DNA from: Campylobacteraceae bacterium
GTDB taxonomy: Bacteria > Campylobacterota > Campylobacteria > Campylobacterales > Sulfurovaceae
Reading direction: 5' to 3'
Length of the DNA stretch: 18,816 bases
Assembly (NCBI GenBank): GCA_026982175.1
Contig: JALSHP010000175.1
Span: forward strand, 1 to 18,816
This document shows, piece by piece, positions 7,219-13,983 of this stretch. The notes beneath the pieces were generated by a model that saw only the letters and a list, made by a program, of their open reading frames with translations, had not been told where the DNA came from and searched no databases. Within the stretch, counting starts at the first letter, position 1. Every line of letters starts with the position of its first letter. Position numbers and translations under genes: made by a program.

Positions 7219-8985
7219 GTGAGAACACACTATTGTGCTGATGTAAACGAAACACATATTGGAGAGATGGTAACAGTATCTGGTTGGGTATCTAGTCGCC
7301 GTGACCACGGTGGATTGATTTTCATCGACCTAAGAGACAAAGACCAAGTGGTACAGATTGTTTGTGACCCTGCTGACAATGCAGAAGCACATAAATTGGC
7401 TGAAGGAGTACGTGACCAGTTTGTACTCATTGTAACAGGAAAAGTTCGTGCTAGAGGTGAGGGACTTGAAAACCCTAAACTCAAAACGGGTAAAATTGAA
7501 ATAGTAGCAGATAAACTAATCATCGAAAATACTTCCAAGCCAATGCCATTTGAGCTAAATGATGAAAAAGTAAATGAAGAGATTAAACTTAAATATAGAT
7601 ACTTAGAGCTAAGAACGCAAAAATCTTACGATATTTTTAAACTCCGTTCAAAAGCAACCATAGCGGCACGTAATGCTCTTGATGAACTTGACTTTTTAGA
7701 AGTTGAGACACCAATTATTACTAAATCTACTCCTGAAGGGGCTAGAGATTACCTTGTACCAAGCCGTGTACATGGTGGGGAGTTTTATGCTTTACCACAA
7801 TCTCCTCAACTCTTTAAACAGCTTCTTATGGTTGGTGGATTTGACCGTTATTTTCAGATTGCTAAATGTTTTAGAGATGAAGATTTAAGAGCCGACAGAC
7901 AGCCAGAATTTACCCAAATAGATGTTGAGATGAGTTTCTGTAACCAAGAAGATGTCATTGAGGTAGCTGAAAAACTCATCAATAATATTTTTACAAAATG
8001 TGGGTTTGAGATTCCAAGCAAATTCAATAGAATGAGCTACATGGATGCCATGGAGTTATATGGTTCGGACAAACCAGATATGCGTTATGACCTAAAAATG
8101 GTTGATGTTATGGACATCTTTGCACGTTGTGACAATGAGATTTTTGCCAACATTGCCAAAGATGCTAAAAAGAATAGAATTAAAGCCCTAAAAGTACCCA
8201 AAGGTGACGAGATATTTTCAAAACGTCAAATGAAAGGTTTTGAAGATTATGTCCGTAAATTTGGTGCAGCTGGACTTGGTTACTTCCAGATGAAAGAAGA
8301 TGGACTCAAAGGACCTCTTACTAAATTCTTTACAGAAGATGATATTCAAGCCATCATTGAGCGTTGTGAGCTTGAAGTTGGGGATGCTGTCTTCTTTGGT
8401 GCAGGTAACAAAAAACTGGTATGGGACTACATGGGTCGCTTTAGAATCTACCTAGCAGAGATTATGGAGATTATTCCAAAAGACAAATTTGAGTTCTTAT
8501 GGGTTATGGATTTTCCAATGTTTGAAGAGAGTGATGGAAAAATTAACGCCATGCACCACGCCTTTACCATGCCACAAACCAATGATGAGGGTAAAATAGT
8601 CTATGAGGACATTGAAGAGTTAAAATCAATCGCCTATGACATAGTACTCAATGGTACAGAACTTGGTGGTGGTTCTATTCGTATCCATAAAGAGGAGCTT
8701 CAAAAAGAGGTCTTTAAGCTTATGGGAATTTCAGATGAAGAGGCACAAGAGAAGTTTGGTTTCCTACTTGATGCCTTTAAATTTGGTGCACCACCACATG
8801 GTGGATTTGCTTTAGGTCTGGATAGACTCATCATGCTCATGACAGGTGCATCAAGCATTAGAGAGGTTATTGCTTTCCCTAAAACACAAAAAGCACAATG
8901 TATCTTAACCCAAGCTCCAAGCCCAGTTGAGGCAGAACAGCTAAATGAGTTGAGTTTAAGAGTTCGTAAACAGGAAAAAGCGTAG
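7219..8985 (+). CDS. aspS: Aspartyl-tRNA synthetase (probably non-discriminating, Asp/Asn)
   Basis: Class IIb synthetase that charges tRNA-Asp with aspartate. It has 588 residues, standard for the bacterial type. The N-terminal OB-fold anticodon domain is at 1-105 (SGWVSSRRDHGGLIFIDLRD), class II motif 2 at 218-231 (FRDEDLRADRQPEF), the bacterial insert (GAD) domain lies in the middle, and motif 3 is at 528-543 with R536 (GGFALGLDRLIMLMTG). The start is GTG at 7219, with AGAGGA seven bases upstream. His30 replaces the Leu of discriminating E. coli AspRS, which fits a non-discriminating enzyme that also charges tRNA-Asn and relies on GatCAB. The last codons and the TAG stop overlap the left arm of an inverted-repeat element, so the C-terminus may have been reshaped by its arrival. 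Confidence 0.97.
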   Translation: MRTHYCADVNETHIGEMVTVSGWVSSRRDHGGLIFIDLRDKDQVVQIVCDPADNAEAHKLAEGVRDQFVLIVTGKVRARGEGLENPKLKTGKIEIVADKLIIENTSKPMPFELNDEKVNEEIKLKYRYLELRTQKSYDIFKLRSKATIAARNALDELDFLEVETPIITKSTPEGARDYLVPSRVHGGEFYALPQSPQLFKQLLMVGGFDRYFQIAKCFRDEDLRADRQPEFTQIDVEMSFCNQEDVIEVAEKLINNIFTKCGFEIPSKFNRMSYMDAMELYGSDKPDMRYDLKMVDVMDIFARCDNEIFANIAKDAKKNRIKALKVPKGDEIFSKRQMKGFEDYVRKFGAAGLGYFQMKEDGLKGPLTKFFTEDDIQAIIERCELEVGDAVFFGAGNKKLVWDYMGRFRIYLAEIMEIIPKDKFEFLWVMDFPMFEESDGKINAMHHAFTMPQTNDEGKIVYEDIEELKSIAYDIVLNGTELGGGSIRIHKEELQKEVFKLMGISDEEAQEKFGFLLDAFKFGAPPHGGFALGLDRLIMLMTGASSIREVIAFPKTQKAQCILTQAPSPVEAEQLNELSLRVRKQEKA

Positions 8986-9075
8986 GGGATGATTGCCATC
9001 ACACCATTTCTACATACAATCAACAAATAACATCTAAATTTTCCATAGTTGGTGCGATGACAATCGCCCCCTACG
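8981..9075. repeat. 95-base inverted-repeat (REP/MITE-like) element overlapping the aspS stop
   Basis: Arms at 8981-9006 and 9050-9075 are 26 bases each and match with four mismatches. They begin CGTAGGGG and end CCCCTACG, and share the core GATTG(C/T)CATC. The loop at 9007-9049 is AT-rich. If the - strand were transcribed, three of the four mismatches would become G-U pairs. The aspS TAG stop is formed by bases of the left arm. Short palindromic elements with GTAGGGGCGA-type ends are widely seen as dispersed non-autonomous repeats in bacteria, so a mobile repeat is likely. A plain two-way terminator for aspS is the alternative. Only one copy is in the window. Confidence 0.65.
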
Positions 9076-9107
9076 GATGCAAACATAATTAAAATAAAGG
9101 ACAAAAA

Positions 9108-9698
9108 ATGAAAAAACTCTTTCTAATCATCGGAGCCCCAGGTTCAGGTAAGACAACAGATGCAAGTATCATTGCAGGTAAAAATGAGAACATCGTTCAC
9201 TACTCAACAGGTGATATGCTTCGTGAAGAAGTAGCCAGTGGGAGTGAACTGGGTCAAACCATTGATGGCTTTATTTCTAAAGGAGCGTTAGTTCCTTTAA
9301 ATATTATTATTGACACCATTATTTCAGCAATTAAAAATGCACCTGTCGATAATATCTTAATTGATGGTTATCCTCGTTCAACCGAACAGATGATAGCACT
9401 TGATGAACTTTTAACCACTGAAGATGAAATTGAATTGGTCTCTACCATTGAAGTTCGTGTGAGTCAAGACGTGGCTAAAGATAGAATTTTAGGTCGTGCA
9501 GCAGATGCTAAACCAGGTGAAGAACGTTCAGATGATAGCATCGAAGTATTCTATGATAGAATGAAAATCTACACTGACCCATTGGCTGAGATTCAAGAGT
9601 TCTACACCAAAAAGAACTTATTAACAGTCATTAATGGTGAACGAGAACTTGAACCAATTGTCGCTGAAATGGAAGAGTTTATTAAAAGTAATATTTAA
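9108..9698 (+). CDS. adk: Adenylate kinase
   Basis: Cytoplasmic nucleoside monophosphate kinase catalysing ATP + AMP to 2 ADP. It has 196 residues. The P-loop is at 9-16 (GAPGSGKT), the AMP-binding residues are in STGDMLR (33-39) and GYPR (87-90), and the LID arginines in LGR (130) and ERSDDS (about 139-144). The LID is short and lacks the zinc cysteines of long-form enzymes. The short LID and GYPR, rather than the usual GFPR, are typical of Campylobacter-type Adk. AAGGA lies six bases before the ATG. Its stop codon forms the loop of a hairpin shared with the convergent neighbour. The repeat element separates it from aspS, so a shared transcript with aspS is uncertain. Confidence 0.96.
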   Translation: MKKLFLIIGAPGSGKTTDASIIAGKNENIVHYSTGDMLREEVASGSELGQTIDGFISKGALVPLNIIIDTIISAIKNAPVDNILIDGYPRSTEQMIALDELLTTEDEIELVSTIEVRVSQDVAKDRILGRAADAKPGEERSDDSIEVFYDRMKIYTDPLAEIQEFYTKKNLLTVINGERELEPIVAEMEEFIKSNI

Positions 9699-9709
9699 AA
9701 TATTACTTT
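9685..9709. terminator. Two-way hairpin between convergent adk and the HsdS-like gene
   Basis: Arms AAAGTAATATT (9685-9695) and its exact complement (9699-9709) enclose a three-base loop that is the adk TAA. The stop codon of the leftward gene lies at the other edge (9708-9710). Position between converging genes suggests a bidirectional terminator, but the stem is AT-rich and neither side has a good U run. Confidence 0.45.
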
Positions 9710-10175
9710 AAAACCTCTCCATTAAGTTATTGCTATTGGCCAATAACTCCACTTCATTTAACATTACTATAGGCAATGAAGTGGGTCTGCTTGATGAAAA
9801 ACTCTCTGATGTCTTTGCCAAAGCTCTTCTACCCCTCACCGAATTAATAAAGTGGACAATAAAACGGCTATCCATTTTTTTAAAATTTTTCATACGAATA
9901 ATCGCCATATAGTGAGGAACAACATACCCTTCTTGACCTTTCTCGACATAACAAGCAATCATGGGAGAGTATAGGCTTACAACAACATCACCTGCTCTTG
10001 TTAACTGTTTAGAAGAGACCCTATCTGTAACATTAACCTTAAGCATTTTTCGCTCATCTAAAAATGAGATTGGTTCTAAGGAGAGCATACTTAACTCTTT
10101 ATAAGTTTTTACTTTTTTTGCACCCTCTAAAAGATGTACACCTTTAATCACTTCTGCTATTTCTCTTAACTTCAT
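9708..10175 (-). CDS. Orphan HsdS-like protein (single target-recognition-like domain)
   Basis: The 155-residue protein resembles one target-recognition half of type I restriction-modification specificity subunits. It begins MKLREIAEVIKGV, like the KL.EIAE...G start of HsdS domains, has a middle segment AGDVVVSLYSPMIACYVEKG and VPHYMAIIRMK, and ends with SRPTSLPIVMLNEVEL, matching the S..R..LP...L..IE pattern that closes a domain. The long conserved helix joining two domains in full HsdS (about 400 residues) is missing, and no hsdM or hsdR is in the window. AAAGGA lies about five bases before the ATG. It may bind DNA alone or as a dimer, modify an HsdM encoded elsewhere, or be a domesticated relic. 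Function is not known; the fold assignment is moderate. Confidence 0.65.
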   Translation of the reverse strand: MKLREIAEVIKGVHLLEGAKKVKTYKELSMLSLEPISFLDERKMLKVNVTDRVSSKQLTRAGDVVVSLYSPMIACYVEKGQEGYVVPHYMAIIRMKNFKKMDSRFIVHFINSVRGRRALAKTSESFSSSRPTSLPIVMLNEVELLANSNNLMERF

Positions 10176-10417
10176 ACTATTCCTTTCTTACGCTATTTAA
10201 TTATTTATATTTAAATTCTTTATTTAAACTTAATCTAGTATAGTTAAGACTATATTAATATTAATTTAATATTAAAAGAAATATCTAAATATTATCTCTT
10301 CTTCAAACGAAATATAACAGAAATAATTAGGGAAATATATCTATGAATAGGAGTAAATAATTTTATTATCTAGAAAAATATGTTAAGATAGTATAAATTA
10401 TATGCATAAGGATAACA
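10176..10417. promoter_or_regulatory. AT-rich divergent promoter region
   Basis: This 242-base gap lies between the leftward HsdS-like gene and the rightward lipoprotein gene, and holds no reading frame worth calling. On the - strand TATACT (10237-10242) is a possible -10 for the HsdS-like gene. Around 10250-10275, TTAATATTAA occurs twice as short palindromes, of little weight in such AT-rich DNA. Confidence 0.4.
10392..10397 (+). promoter_or_regulatory. Candidate -10 for the lipoprotein-MFS-propeller genes
   Basis: TATAAA, 20 bases before the lipoprotein ATG, preceded by TTAAGATAG. It would leave a leader of about 14 bases holding the ribosome binding site AAGGA (10408-10412). Motif and position only. 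Confidence 0.4.
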
Positions 10418-11092
10418 ATGCGATCTATACTTCTACTAATTATGGCTCTATTTTTAGGAGCTTGTAACTCAACCGTACTCAAAGATACACCTCAACCAGA
10501 TGTCTCTCCTGTAGCACAAGAGACAATTAGTAAAGAGGAAGTAGGTATTTCTTTACCTGTTACCAATCAAGACAGTGATGAAAATGATTTAAAGATAATT
10601 GATGAATCGTCTATTTTAGGTCACTATAGCCTAAAGAGAGGGATGTTCCGAAATCAAGAGATTAATGAAGGGTACTTAGTTATTGAGGAGATAGATGTCA
10701 ATAATTATGGATACTACTATGTAACCAATACAAATGGTTTTTCACCTGAAATACATACAGGAATTTTTTATAAAAAAGGGGGGAAATTTGTTCAGAAAGT
10801 AATTGAAGATAATACAGAAGCAGAGATTCTTCGAGGCGCTAATAAATCTAAAATGAGTATTATCGACAACATAGAGATTATTCAAAAAGATGATATTTTA
10901 AAACTTTTTATTAATTCTGATAAACAAGAAAAGTTAATATGGAAACGTGATACAGATGGTATTCAACTAAGTGCAGAACTTCAAAAAACACTTGAAGAGG
11001 CAAAAGAAGAGTATCGACTCTACTATAAAGACAAATGTAAAGAGTCCAAACACTTTTGTGGTGATGGGGAATATACTAAAGTAAATGAATAA
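10418..11092 (+). CDS. Predicted outer-membrane lipoprotein of unknown function
   Basis: The 224-residue protein has a clear lipoprotein signal (MRSILLLIMALFLGAC) with the lipobox LGAC and acylated Cys16. The residue after Cys is Asn, not Asp, so sorting to the outer membrane through the Lol pathway is expected. A low-complexity, P/E/S-rich spacer leads to a globular part from about 65 (GHYSLKRGMFRNQEINEGYL, then several short beta-like strands) and a charged helical tail with two Cys near the end (CKESKHFC). I recognise no named domain. AAGGA lies five bases upstream of the ATG. The gene overlaps the MFS gene by eight bases, so the two are translated together and probably act in one process. 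Confidence 0.8.
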   Translation: MRSILLLIMALFLGACNSTVLKDTPQPDVSPVAQETISKEEVGISLPVTNQDSDENDLKIIDESSILGHYSLKRGMFRNQEINEGYLVIEEIDVNNYGYYYVTNTNGFSPEIHTGIFYKKGGKFVQKVIEDNTEAEILRGANKSKMSIIDNIEIIQKDDILKLFINSDKQEKLIWKRDTDGIQLSAELQKTLEEAKEEYRLYYKDKCKESKHFCGDGEYTKVNE

Positions 11093-12302
11093 CCCTAGCT
11101 ATCTTGATGTTTTAAAACATCCTGTAGTTGCACGACTTACCCTCATACAACTCATCTCCTACTTTGGGACTTGGTTCTCCCAAGTTGCCATTGCCTCTAT
11201 GCTGGTCGAATATGGGGCTTCTGAACTTGCCATTGCCTATGTTTTTATGATGCTCATGCTCCCTGCCCTACTTTTAGCCCCTATTTTTGGTTGGATTATT
11301 GACAGAGTTCCTTTTAAAAAGCTCATGGGTACTCTACTCTTAGTAGAGATTTTGATGACTTTGTGCTTTATGAGCGTCAACTCCCTTGATGATTTAACAG
11401 CTTTAATGCTTTTTGTCTTCATCCGTTCAACAGCAGCTTCCATTTTATTTGCAGCAGAAATGGCACTTTTTCCTAAAATTCTTCAAGGTGAGATGCTAAA
11501 AAAAACCAATGAAATTCACTCCATTGTTTGGTCGGTATGTTTTGCATCAGGAATGGCATTGGGTGGGCTAATGACTTATTTTTTTGGCTATGACACAACT
11601 TTTTTAATAGATGTCTTACTTTACATTATCGCCTTTAGTTTACTACTAGGACTTCAACTCTCTCTAGAACCTGTAAAACATACTCAATCAGCATTTAAGA
11701 TGATGAAGAGTGGGTTTTTTTATTTAAAAAACCATAAGAAGCTCATGCACCTCATTGTTTTACATTCAACACTTGGTTTTACTGCTTTTGATACCCTTAT
11801 CACACTCTTAGCTGATTTGCACTACAAATACATCTTAGCCATTCCTCTTGCCATTGGCTTCATAAATGCAACCCGTGCCTTAGCCATGACCGTAGGACCT
11901 CTTCTTTTTTCAAAATATATCAATAGCAATAATCTACATTACTTTTTTGCACTACAAGGCTTTAGCATAATTATTTGGGCATTTATCCAAAATAGTTATA
12001 CAACGACACTTATAGGTATGTTTATGGTTGGGCTACTCTCCACCTCACTTTGGTCCTACACTTACTATATGCTCCAACAAGAGATAGAAGTTGAATTTTT
12101 AGGTCGTGTCATCGCCTATAATGATATGATGTTCATGCTCTTTAATGTTGTGGTAACACTTTTTATTGGCTATGCTGCCAAAATGGGCATGGCATTACAA
12201 ACCATTACCATAACAATGGGATGTGGGTTTATTGCTACAGCTTTCTATTATGCATGGTTCAAAAAGCATTATTTATTACATCTCACAGATAAGAGTGTAT
12301 AA
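11085..12302 (+). CDS. MFS transporter (MFS_3/efflux type)
   Basis: Inner-membrane secondary transporter of the major facilitator superfamily. It has 405 residues with about 12 hydrophobic segments in two groups of six. The N-terminal LISYFGTWFSQVAIASMLVE and the loop 2-3 signature FGWIIDRVPFKK (a variant of G..(D/E)R.G(R/K)(R/K)) fit the MFS_3/EntS-like drug or siderophore exporter group. A charged cytoplasmic loop lies near 195-215. The substrate cannot be told from sequence. It starts inside the lipoprotein gene (eight-base overlap), and the propeller gene begins 28 bases after its stop, so the three are probably one operon. Confidence 0.88.
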   Translation: MNNPSYLDVLKHPVVARLTLIQLISYFGTWFSQVAIASMLVEYGASELAIAYVFMMLMLPALLLAPIFGWIIDRVPFKKLMGTLLLVEILMTLCFMSVNSLDDLTALMLFVFIRSTAASILFAAEMALFPKILQGEMLKKTNEIHSIVWSVCFASGMALGGLMTYFFGYDTTFLIDVLLYIIAFSLLLGLQLSLEPVKHTQSAFKMMKSGFFYLKNHKKLMHLIVLHSTLGFTAFDTLITLLADLHYKYILAIPLAIGFINATRALAMTVGPLLFSKYINSNNLHYFFALQGFSIIIWAFIQNSYTTTLIGMFMVGLLSTSLWSYTYYMLQQEIEVEFLGRVIAYNDMMFMLFNVVVTLFIGYAAKMGMALQTITITMGCGFIATAFYYAWFKKHYLLHLTDKSV

Positions 12303-12330
12303 TGGTGGCTATCTAAATCAAGGATGCATC

Positions 12331-13506
12331 ATGATGAAAATCTATTCCAAACTACTACTTACTTCTGCTCTACTCTCCTCTATATTACTAGGAGACAGTA
12401 GTAAAACAAATCCCACCTACCATGCCAAATGGCAAAAGATATATGGTGGGGAGGATGATGATATTGCCAATGCTACGCTTATGCTTGAAGATGGAGAAAG
12501 TGCTGTGATTGGTAGTTGTCAATCTTACAATGTACGACGTTCCAATATTTGTGTTACACGATTAAATGCACAAGGTGACACCCTCTGGCGTACGCTTCTT
12601 GGAGGAGAAAAAGAGGACAAAGGGATTGCTATCTCTCGTGCAGCTGATGGTAATTTACTGATTTTAGGTGAGGGAAAATCATTTGGACATGGAGGGCAAG
12701 ACCTTTATGTAGCAAAACTCTCTCTCAAAGGTAAACTACTTTGGGAGAGCAACTTTGGAGGTCAACGTGATGAGTTTGCAGGAGGCATAGCAGGAACTAA
12801 TGATGGAGGTGTTTTGGTACTTGGCGATTCTGAATCTTTCTCTAAAAAAGGCTACAAAGACATCTATATTGTTCGTTTAGATAAAAATGGAAAGATGATT
12901 AGTGAAAAAACCATAGGCGGAAAACTTAACGATGAAGCCAATGCCCTCACCCGAACAAGTGATGGCAATTTTATGATGGCAGGTTCACGTGAAATTAAAA
13001 ATTCAGGTGATGCCGATTTTTTCTTAATGAAACTCAATCAAAATGGCGAAAAAATTTGGGCGAAAACTTTAGGTGAGGGCTATAATGATGTACTCCATGC
13101 CATTGCACCAACCCCAAATGGAGGCATTGTTGCCACGGGAAGAACACGCTCTTACAACTCTGCACAAACTGATTTGCCCATTATGCACTTTAATAAAGAT
13201 GGAAAACTTATCTGGTTTAAAATCTATGGCTTTGGATACTATGATGAGGGGAATGCCCTTACAGTTACTAAAGAGGGAAACTACATGGTCGCAGGAGCTA
13301 CAAACTCTTTGGGAAAAGGTAGCTATGATAACTATGTTTTATTGCTTAATGCCAAAGGGAAACTTCTCTGGTCAAGTACCTATGGTGGGAAAAACAGAGA
13401 TGTTGCTCATGGGATTACACGAACCACAGATGGGGGTATTGTGATTGTAGGAGAGAGTGATAGTTATAGTCGTTCTAAAAAATTTTTTATGATTAAACTA
13501 AAGTAG
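12331..13506 (+). CDS. Secreted seven-repeat beta-propeller-like protein
   Basis: The predicted periplasmic or secreted protein has 391 residues. The start at 12331 is chosen because AAGGA lies six bases upstream and a signal peptide follows at once (MMKIYSKLLLTSALLSSILL). The longer frame from 12223 would overlap the MFS gene by 80 bases and bury that signal. From residue 34 to the end the protein is seven repeats of about 51 residues with the pattern W..(Y/F)GG...D.A......DGG....G.S.S.....D..V..L...G, which fits a seven-bladed propeller closed to the last residue. Repeat 4 lacks the leading Trp (SEKTIGG) and repeat 5 has GEG for GG. No enzyme motif is visible; binding of a ligand or protein partner is likely. 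Proteins of this kind are common, largely uncharacterised, in marine bacteria. Confidence 0.85.
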   Translation: MMKIYSKLLLTSALLSSILLGDSSKTNPTYHAKWQKIYGGEDDDIANATLMLEDGESAVIGSCQSYNVRRSNICVTRLNAQGDTLWRTLLGGEKEDKGIAISRAADGNLLILGEGKSFGHGGQDLYVAKLSLKGKLLWESNFGGQRDEFAGGIAGTNDGGVLVLGDSESFSKKGYKDIYIVRLDKNGKMISEKTIGGKLNDEANALTRTSDGNFMMAGSREIKNSGDADFFLMKLNQNGEKIWAKTLGEGYNDVLHAIAPTPNGGIVATGRTRSYNSAQTDLPIMHFNKDGKLIWFKIYGFGYYDEGNALTVTKEGNYMVAGATNSLGKGSYDNYVLLLNAKGKLLWSSTYGGKNRDVAHGITRTTDGGIVIVGESDSYSRSKKFFMIKLK

Positions 13507-13518
13507 AACTTATCTTGA

Positions 13519-13524
13519 TATACT
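13519..13524 (+). promoter_or_regulatory. Possible -10 for the 75-residue protein gene
   Basis: TATACT in the 59-base gap after the propeller gene, 41 bases before the ATG. No -35 is seen. The gene could equally be read through from the propeller operon. Confidence 0.25.
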
Positions 13525-13565
13525 CACGTTTTAAGCAAAAAAAATAACCAAAAAAGGAATAACTT

Positions 13566-13793
13566 ATGAGTGGAACAGTAACCCCAATAGATGAAATGAC
13601 ATTGGCAGGAACAAAAGGTAAAATCACCGTGACAACAGTATCTGAACCTTATGGAAAGAACAGTGATAGTGTTGCAAGTATTGGTATCTCATTAAAAGCA
13701 GATGCCACAGAACCTGAATGGAAAGTACACATTCCTAAAGCCAATATTGCACAAGTAATTGAAGCATTACAAAAAGCACAAGAGAGCCTTTAA
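13566..13793 (+). CDS. Small conserved-looking cytoplasmic protein, function unknown
   Basis: This gene encodes 75 residues with no signal peptide, membrane segment or cysteine. AAGGA lies about seven bases before the ATG, and codon use resembles the neighbours, so I take it as real. The sequence runs as several short beta-like strands (GKITVTTVSE, SVASIGISLK) followed by EWKVHIPKANIAQVIEALQK, a W-(K/R)-V-x-IP strand leading into a final amphipathic helix. That outline loosely recalls PC4/PUR-type single-strand nucleic-acid-binding folds, but this is a shape resemblance only, and I assign no function. It sits alone between the propeller gene and secA. Confidence 0.72.
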   Translation: MSGTVTPIDEMTLAGTKGKITVTTVSEPYGKNSDSVASIGISLKADATEPEWKVHIPKANIAQVIEALQKAQESL

Positions 13794-13804
13794 AGTAAAT
13801 TCGT

Positions 13805-13842
13805 CGTAGCTTAGAGAAGAATGCTAACCTCTCTAAAATACG
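13805..13842 (+). terminator. Imperfect hairpin after the 75-residue protein gene
   Basis: TTAGAGA (13811-13817) pairs with TCTCTAA (13830-13836) across a 12-base loop. After a two-base internal bulge, CGTA (13805-13808) pairs with TACG (13839-13842). It lies 12 bases after the stop codon, where a terminator is expected, but no U run follows. Confidence 0.35.
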
Positions 13843-13973
13843 GCTATCTCTATCTAAAAATATGATAAATTATTAGACAAAGTTAAGAAATAAAAATCTC
13901 CTCTCAGCCACCCATAAAATAAACAACTTTTACACATAATTTAGATAAAATAATCACAATTTTAATACTAGGC

Positions 13974-13979
13974 TATAAT
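13974..13979 (+). promoter_or_regulatory. secA: TATAAT box immediately before the secA start codon
   Basis: A perfect TATAAT ends only four bases before the secA ATG. If used, transcription would start at or just inside the start codon and give a leaderless message. A less perfect upstream alternative in TTAGATAAAATAATC (about 13941-13955) would leave a short leader with at best a weak AGG. A conventional Shine-Dalgarno sequence is missing. Confidence 0.35.
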
Positions 13980-13983
13980 AATA

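Noticed and set aside
7230..7538. 102-codon reading frame on the - strand inside aspS
   Set aside because: Shadow of aspS; the translation has no recognisable features, and aspS is certain.
8700..9104. 134-codon frame on the - strand across the aspS end and the repeat element
   Set aside because: Mostly antisense to the conserved motif 3 region of aspS, with no ribosome binding site. It could not be a transposase: too short, and no such motif.
10250..10275. Tandem TTAATATTAA palindromes in the gap before the lipoprotein gene
   Set aside because: Short, A/T only, and expected by chance in sequence of this composition.
12223..12330. Extended N-terminus of the propeller protein from the ATG at 12223
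   Set aside because: It overlaps the MFS gene by 80 bases, has no ribosome binding site and would bury the signal peptide that begins at 12331.
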